A stretch of DNA of 8,022 nucleotides from an uncultured Solobacterium sp. (GTDB lineage: Bacteria; Bacillota_I; Bacilli_A; Erysipelotrichales; Erysipelotrichaceae), in the NCBI GenBank assembly GCA_937895985.1, contig CALBKL010000296.1:1-8022 (forward strand), in the 5' to 3' direction. Within the stretch, counting starts at the first letter, position 1, and the number at the start of each line of letters is the position of its first letter. The translations under genes and the position numbers were made by a program. This document shows, piece by piece, positions 4,779 to 8,022 of this stretch. The notes beneath the pieces are model-generated. The model saw only the letters and a program-made list of their open reading frames with translations, did no database searches and was not told the origin of the DNA.

Positions 4779-5258
4779 ATGAACAGAAAGCAGAAGTATA
4801 TTCAGTATTTGATATTCCCTATCATCCCACTCGTATTTACAATACTATGGCTTGTCTATGCTGGATATGAAACGAATATCAGTGTCTTACTTTCTAAATC
4901 TAAAATTCGTATCTTTCTCCAAGTTTTATGTGGGATTTCACTCATATATCTGTTTTGGAAACTAAAGGATACGACCAAGCAATATGTTAGAGTTTTATTC
5001 TTTCTTTGTGCGATACTCACACTTATATTTCCTTATATTGAATTAACGTTTATAAAAAACATGCATCTATTATTTGCATATTCAACGTTAGTTCTTTATG
5101 TATTTCTGATAAAAGATTTAGCTCAATTTTTCCAGTATCGGACATTATTTTTTACAGCATGTATCTTCTGTTTCTTTGATTGTATCTTACAGATGAAGAT
5201 TACTGGTTTATCTGAGATTGTATTCCTTTGGGTGAATGCATACATAATTACAAAATAA
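4779..5258 (+). CDS. Multi-pass membrane protein of unknown function, 159 aa
   Basis: A very hydrophobic protein with five or six predicted helices: about 10-30 (YLIFPIIPLVFTILWLVYA), 44-62, 69-92, 95-114, 119-138 and 142-157. Loops are short and basic (KQKY near the N-terminus, SKSKIR, KLKDTTKQYVR), so the N-terminus is probably cytoplasmic. No transporter signature, catalytic motif or family pattern is recognisable. It is divergent from the NusG-II/Gx pair across 62 bp with near-mirror promoters, which hints at co-regulation. No Shine-Dalgarno precedes ATG 4779 and no alternative in-frame Met occurs near the N-terminus, so leaderless initiation is predicted. It ends just before a bidirectional terminator. 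Confidence 0.65.
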   Translation: MNRKQKYIQYLIFPIIPLVFTILWLVYAGYETNISVLLSKSKIRIFLQVLCGISLIYLFWKLKDTTKQYVRVLFFLCAILTLIFPYIELTFIKNMHLLFAYSTLVLYVFLIKDLAQFFQYRTLFFTACIFCFFDCILQMKITGLSEIVFLWVNAYIITK

Positions 5259-5285
5259 AAGTCGAATCTTACGATTCGGCTTTAT
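5253..5285. terminator. Bidirectional intrinsic terminator between convergent genes
   Basis: Stem AAGTCGAATC / GATTCGGCTT (5259-5268, 5273-5282) with loop TTAC and one G-T pair. TTTATAT follows on the plus strand and CTTTTATTTT on the minus strand, so it can serve both the 4779-5258 gene and the 5289-5813 gene. Confidence 0.75.
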
Positions 5286-5288
5286 ATA

Positions 5289-5813
5289 CTATTGATTAAC
5301 TTCAGAAACTTTTTTACGTTCTGGACTTAAGTTATCGCAATAGAAGCGTACAGCAACTGTACCTAATACACAGTTATCTTCTGTAGGTTCAACGATATAA
5401 TAGTCACCTTCAAGCATGCAGTTGTATAATGCTTGGCAAACTGTCTTTAGGTTATCCTTACCTGCTTCAAATTGAGTTAATAATGCGTCAGCACTTAACT
5501 CAATATAGAGCCAATCTAAAGCTTTCGCTTCGCCCTTCTTCCAGTTGATTGCGTCTTCGTAATCTTTAACTGTCTTTAAATCTAAATCTTCCACCTTAGC
5601 CTTAGCTGTCTTCTTAACTACCTTCTTCTTTGTAGTTTCCTTCTTAACAGTCTTAGCAGCTGGTGCTTCCTTCTTAACTTTCTTTGCAGTTGTAGCTTTC
5701 TTTTCAGTAGCTTCTTTCTTTTCAGCTTTCTTTGCTGGTGCAGCCTTCTTCTTTGTAGCCTTCTTTTCAACTACTTCTTCTGCTACTTCTTTAACAGTTT
5801 TCTTTGTTGGCAT
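5289..5813 (-). CDS. Lys/Ala-rich tailed protein, histone-H1-like N-terminus with a compact C-terminal domain, 174 aa
   Basis: Residues 1 to about 72 are almost entirely Lys, Ala, Glu, Thr and Val in KKA/KKE-type repeats (for example KKATKKKAAPAKKAEKK), like the disordered tails of bacterial histone-H1-like proteins. Residues about 75-165 form a different, folded-looking acidic domain (DYEDAINWKKGEAKALDWLY, then TVCQALYNCMLEGDYYIVEP and VRFYCDN) that I do not recognise. A plausible role is binding DNA or RNA through the tail while the C-terminal domain contacts a partner; this is inferred from composition only. The start is fixed by a strong AAGGAGG (5824-5830) 10 nt upstream, with an extended -10 TGATATAAT at 5849-5857. 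The repetitive tail should not be taken as low-quality sequence; the frame is intact. Monocistronic. Confidence 0.75.
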   Translation of the reverse strand: MPTKKTVKEVAEEVVEKKATKKKAAPAKKAEKKEATEKKATTAKKVKKEAPAAKTVKKETTKKKVVKKTAKAKVEDLDLKTVKDYEDAINWKKGEAKALDWLYIELSADALLTQFEAGKDNLKTVCQALYNCMLEGDYYIVEPTEDNCVLGTVAVRFYCDNLSPERKKVSEVNQ

Positions 5814-5848
5814 GTTAGCAAATCCTCCTTTTTCTACTGCTTATGCGA

Positions 5849-5857
5849 ATTATATCA
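5849..5857 (-). promoter_or_regulatory. Extended -10 promoter of the Lys/Ala-rich gene
   Basis: TGATATAAT on the minus strand (5857-5849) is a perfect extended -10; a -35 is not evident at 17 bp. It is followed by a leader of about 30 nt carrying AAGGAGG. Confidence 0.6.
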
Positions 5858-5873
5858 TAATTTTATTATAATT

Positions 5874-5918
5874 TTGCACAATAGATTTCTGTAAGTGTTA
5901 ATATATGGTTGTAAAGGA
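5874..5918 (+). promoter_or_regulatory. Predicted promoter and ribosome binding site of the nnr gene
   Basis: TTGCAC (5874-5879) and the extended -10 TGTTAATAT (5896-5904) are separated by a rather long 19-bp spacer. AAAGGA (5913-5918) is the Shine-Dalgarno, 8 nt before ATG 5927, and supports that start. Confidence 0.45.
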
Positions 5919-5926
5919 TACGAAAC

Positions 5927-7390
5927 ATGATCGTAAGTCGTAAAGAAATGCTTGAGATTGAAGAAAAATCTGGGCTTTCATCATTTGATTTAATCAATCT
6001 TGTCGGCAAAAAATTAGCTACCTATCTGCTACCTTATTTAGATGTTAAATCTAATATTTTAGTATTGGCTGGAAGTGGTAATAATGGTGCCGATTGTTTT
6101 GCGCTTATCGACAATTTAAAACAATTTCAGATTAAGTTGATATTGGTAAATGGTCTGCCAAATAATCCTGATGCAATGAAGGCATATAAACAAGTTCCAT
6201 CTTCAATCATTCAACCTTTGACATCCTTAGATACATGCTTGAAGGAATGTGATGTTATCATTGATGGTATTTTTGGTTTTGGATATCATGGTAAATTATC
6301 AGAAGATATGCGTGTACTATTCAAGCAAATACAGAATGCGAATAAACCAATCTATAGTATCGATATAAATTCTGGTGCTGAATGTGATTCAGCCATGCAT
6401 GATTCATTCGCATTACATTCTACAGTAACGTTTGCGATAGATTGTTATAAACCTTTCCATGTACTACAAAAGTATCATCATCTATTTGAAAAGTTAGAAC
6501 TTGTTCCACTCGATATACCACATCCAAAACAAAGTAGTTTTTTAGAGATGCATCAAACACTCTTCTTCCAAAATCTTGCGAAACGAAAAGAAACTGCACA
6601 TAAAGGCAGTAGTGGAAAGATCTTACTTGTTGGAGGTTCTTATGGAATGGCTGGAGCAATCAGCCTAAATATCACTGGCGCAAAAGCCATGGGTTTTCCA
6701 TATATTGAAGTTGGATGTATTGATGGTATCTACCCTATTGTTGCCACAAAGCACACAACACCAGTATTCCATCCATTCTCAGCACATAATGTTGAACAAC
6801 AGCTCGCTTCAACAATTGAACATGTTAGTGCAGCTGCTTTTGGTAGTGGGGTTACACAAATGTTTGAGAAAGAATTATGTCTTGATCTGATGATTCAAAA
6901 ATGTCATGCTCCTTTGATATTAGATGCTGAAGGCATACGCATGTTGCGATATAACACATGGAAATTACGTTTTGCAAAGTCACCAATTATCCTAACACCG
7001 CATATCGGAGAATTTGCAGACTTATTCCACTTAGAAAAAGAAGAAGTCATGCGCAATCCTTTGCACTATGCCTTAAAGTGCGCAAAAGAATTAAAAGTAT
7101 ATATTGTATTAAAATCAGCACATACAATTATTGCTACCCCAAACGGACAATGTTATATTAACCAAACAGGTAATGAAGCCTTGGCTCAAGCTGGTAGTGG
7201 TGATTTGCTGACTGGTATGTTAACTGCACTACTTGCATATCATTGTGATATCTTTACCAGTCTACGTATGGGTGTATGGCTCCATGGCTATATTGCAGAT
7301 AGGCTTGTTGATCATCACTCTAAGATGCATATGAATCTAGAAGATTATCCCGCAGTAGTCGATCACTTCTTCTATGAAAATGGGTATTAA
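5927..7390 (+). CDS. nnr: Bifunctional NAD(P)H-hydrate epimerase / ADP-dependent (S)-NAD(P)H-hydrate dehydratase, 487 aa
   Basis: A cytoplasmic metabolite-repair enzyme that restores damaged NADHX/NADPHX: the N-terminal YjeF_N domain (about 1-210) interconverts R and S hydrates, and the C-terminal ribokinase-like domain (about 220-485) dehydrates the S form using ADP. Epimerase motifs are LAGSGNNGADCFALI (47-61), VIIDGIFGFGYHG (110-122) and SIDINSG (144-150, with the acidic catalytic residue kept). Dehydratase motifs are AHKGSSGKILLVGGSYGMAG (224-243), LDAEG (332-336), LTPHIGEF (356-363), VLKSAHTIIATP (394-405) and the catalytic Asp in QAGSGDLLTG (421-430). Length is typical of fused Nnr proteins. 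The family's NNGGDG loop reads NNGADC, a mild departure in the epimerase half. It has its own promoter and a strong terminator, so it appears monocistronic. Confidence 0.93.
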   Translation: MIVSRKEMLEIEEKSGLSSFDLINLVGKKLATYLLPYLDVKSNILVLAGSGNNGADCFALIDNLKQFQIKLILVNGLPNNPDAMKAYKQVPSSIIQPLTSLDTCLKECDVIIDGIFGFGYHGKLSEDMRVLFKQIQNANKPIYSIDINSGAECDSAMHDSFALHSTVTFAIDCYKPFHVLQKYHHLFEKLELVPLDIPHPKQSSFLEMHQTLFFQNLAKRKETAHKGSSGKILLVGGSYGMAGAISLNITGAKAMGFPYIEVGCIDGIYPIVATKHTTPVFHPFSAHNVEQQLASTIEHVSAAAFGSGVTQMFEKELCLDLMIQKCHAPLILDAEGIRMLRYNTWKLRFAKSPIILTPHIGEFADLFHLEKEEVMRNPLHYALKCAKELKVYIVLKSAHTIIATPNGQCYINQTGNEALAQAGSGDLLTGMLTALLAYHCDIFTSLRMGVWLHGYIADRLVDHHSKMHMNLEDYPAVVDHFFYENGY

Positions 7391-7415
7391 AAAACGAGGA
7401 AACCCTCGTTTTTTT
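7389..7415. terminator. Bidirectional intrinsic terminator
   Basis: CGAGG AAAC CCTCG (7395-7408), extended by an A-run to the left and a T-run to the right, makes a textbook terminator for nnr. Read on the minus strand it equally serves the 85-aa gene, whose TAA stop (7416-7414) overlaps the T-run. Confidence 0.85.
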
Positions 7416-7671
7416 ATCCCTTTAAACCTTCTTCTTGACGTTGCATATTCTCTACAACAACATCGTAGATGTCACCGATAGATTGTGCATATTCAAGTAC
7501 CTTCCATGGTTCATTTGTATGGAAATGGATCTTAATTAAAGTATCATCTCCAACAACTAATAAGCAGTCACCTCTAAAATTCTCTGTAATATAGTCATTA
7601 ATGACATCTTCATCTAAATCATGTCCATCAATCAACAACTGTGTATCAAATTTAAACTCTAATTGTTCCAT
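7414..7671 (-). CDS. Stand-alone FakA/YloV-type (DAK2-associated) domain protein, 85 aa
   Basis: The sequence matches the start of the C-terminal half of fatty-acid kinase FakA / YloV-type DhaL-like proteins. ELEFKFDTQLLIDG-like beginnings (here LEFKFDTQLLIDG), then DYITENFRGDCLLVVGDDTLIKIHFHTNEP (27-56; KIHFHTN at 47-53) and YAQSIGDIYDVVVENMQRQ (61-79) follow the family pattern in which an acidic-to-GDS segment is followed by KVHVHT and a NM..Q ending. FakA itself is over 500 aa with an N-terminal kinase domain, absent here. GGAGGT 6 nt before the ATG, an extended -10 (7697-7705) and a terminator indicate an expressed, complete gene and not a fragment. It may regulate or partner a full FakA or FakB, but its role is not known to me. 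Confidence 0.7.
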   Translation of the reverse strand: MEQLEFKFDTQLLIDGHDLDEDVINDYITENFRGDCLLVVGDDTLIKIHFHTNEPWKVLEYAQSIGDIYDVVVENMQRQEEGLKG

Positions 7672-7696
7672 TTAAGTACCTCCATTAGATGCTGTT

Positions 7697-7705
7697 ATTA
7701 TATCA
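7697..7705 (-). promoter_or_regulatory. Extended -10 promoter of the 85-aa gene
   Basis: TGATATAAT on the minus strand (7705-7697) is a perfect extended -10. ACCTCC (7678-7683), GGAGGT when read on the minus strand, is a strong Shine-Dalgarno 6 nt from ATG 7671. Confidence 0.6.
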
Positions 7706-7785
7706 CGCTTTTAGCGAAAATAAGTAGATATCAATGCGCCAGGGATTTTATATCGTACATCTGTATATAGGAGTTGAGGTATCCT

Positions 7786-7994
7786 ATGAAAACATCATTC
7801 ACAAAACAACAGCTTCTACATATGATTCAAGAGAATTTAACAAATATCTTCTATCCCGAGAATTACCTAACATTTCTAAATCAATTAAGTTTCTTCCATG
7901 AAGAATCAATCGAAAATATCATTTTGATATTTACACAATGTCCAACTGCAACAGTTGTATTCCCATATAAAGCTTGGCAAGCATATCATCGTAC
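7786..7994 (+). CDS. N-terminal fragment of an ArdC/LtrC-like ssDNA-binding-domain protein (C-terminus off the window)
   Basis: About 69 codons are present before the adapter at 7995. The pattern FLNQLSFFHEESIENIILIF, then TQCPTATVVFPYKAWQAYHR fits the N-terminal domain of ArdC/LtrC-type proteins, in which an F..YS..N..LI..Q.P.AT.V....W....R block precedes a VKKGEKGI-like motif; that last motif would fall just beyond the cut. These proteins bind single-stranded DNA and are usually carried on plasmids and integrative elements, though chromosomal copies of unknown role occur in Bacillota. AGGAG (7769-7773) and GAGG (7776-7779) precede ATG 7786. If the assignment holds, either a second mobile region begins here or this is a domesticated copy. 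The short fragment limits certainty. Confidence 0.55.
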
Positions 7995-8022
7995 CTGTCT
8001 CTTATACACATCTGACGCTGCC
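7995..8022 (-). other. Sequencing-library adapter (Nextera Read 1, reverse complement), not genomic
   Basis: CTGTCTCTTATACACATCT (7995-8013) is the reverse-complement Tn5 mosaic end, followed by GACGCTGCC from the Read-1 adapter. Together with 11-38 it makes a perfect 28-bp terminal inverted repeat of technical origin. Genuine sequence ends at 7994. Confidence 0.98.

Noticed and set aside
5600..5813. Repetitive AAG/CTT-rich sequence as a repeat array or CRISPR-like element
   Set aside because: The periodicity comes from Lys/Ala codons in one intact frame; there are no spacers or direct-repeat units.
6420..7161. Several short frames inside nnr on both strands
   Set aside because: All lie within the intact 487-codon enzyme and lack start signals.
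7706..7716. Small hairpin CGCTTTTAGCG as a terminator or operator
   Set aside because: Only a 4-bp stem with a 3-nt loop and no U-tract; too small to support a call.
11..8022. Perfect 28-bp terminal inverted repeats as ends of a transposon or linear virus
   Set aside because: The repeat is the Nextera transposase adapter, including the engineered 19-bp mosaic end, not a natural terminal repeat.

Overview
The window is an AT-rich bacterial segment that looks like Bacillota, most likely a relative of the Erysipelotrichia; the placement rests on gene content and base composition only. Its two ends are not biological. Bases 6-38 are the Nextera Read-1 transposase adapter, and 7995-8022 are the reverse complement of most of it. 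The genuine insert is about 39-7994 and may be one tagmented, amplified long molecule.

Left part (39 to about 3.7 kb): one end of a temperate phage or related integrated element. A leftward early operon reads out of the window: a Cro-like XRE regulator (1143-1352), a 49-codon ORF lacking a canonical start (933-1082), an 83-aa protein (626-877), a 35-aa membrane peptide (538-645), a 71-aa protein (311-526) and the N-terminus of a phage-type AAA/SMC-like ATPase (39-318). Most are overlapping or closely packed. Divergent from it runs a lysogeny module: a CI-like repressor (1497-2129) whose S24 domain lacks both catalytic residues, then a large serine recombinase (2218-3780). The 144-bp divergent control region and the gap after the cro-like gene carry copies of one AT-rich motif placed on three predicted promoters, a likely repressor operator set.

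Junction (about 3.68-3.78 kb): the recombinase frame runs through an intrinsic terminator and then 38 bp into the convergent host gene. The element boundary should lie just left of the host gene's terminator.

Right part (about 3.73-7.99 kb): chromosome. It holds a translationally coupled NusG-domain-II / Gx-transporter pair (4716 to 3743, leftward), a divergent multi-pass membrane protein (4779-5258), a Lys/Ala-tailed basic protein (5289-5813, leftward), a bifunctional NAD(P)H-hydrate repair enzyme (5927-7390), a stand-alone 85-aa protein resembling part of the FakA/YloV C-terminal region (7414-7671, leftward), and the start of a gene resembling ArdC/LtrC ssDNA-binding proteins (7786 to the end). 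Hairpin terminators separate most convergent pairs. The NusG-II and membrane-protein genes share a 62-bp divergent region in which both extended -10 boxes sit so close to the ATGs that both mRNAs are predicted to be leaderless or nearly so.

No tRNA, rRNA, CRISPR array, IS element or replication origin was seen.
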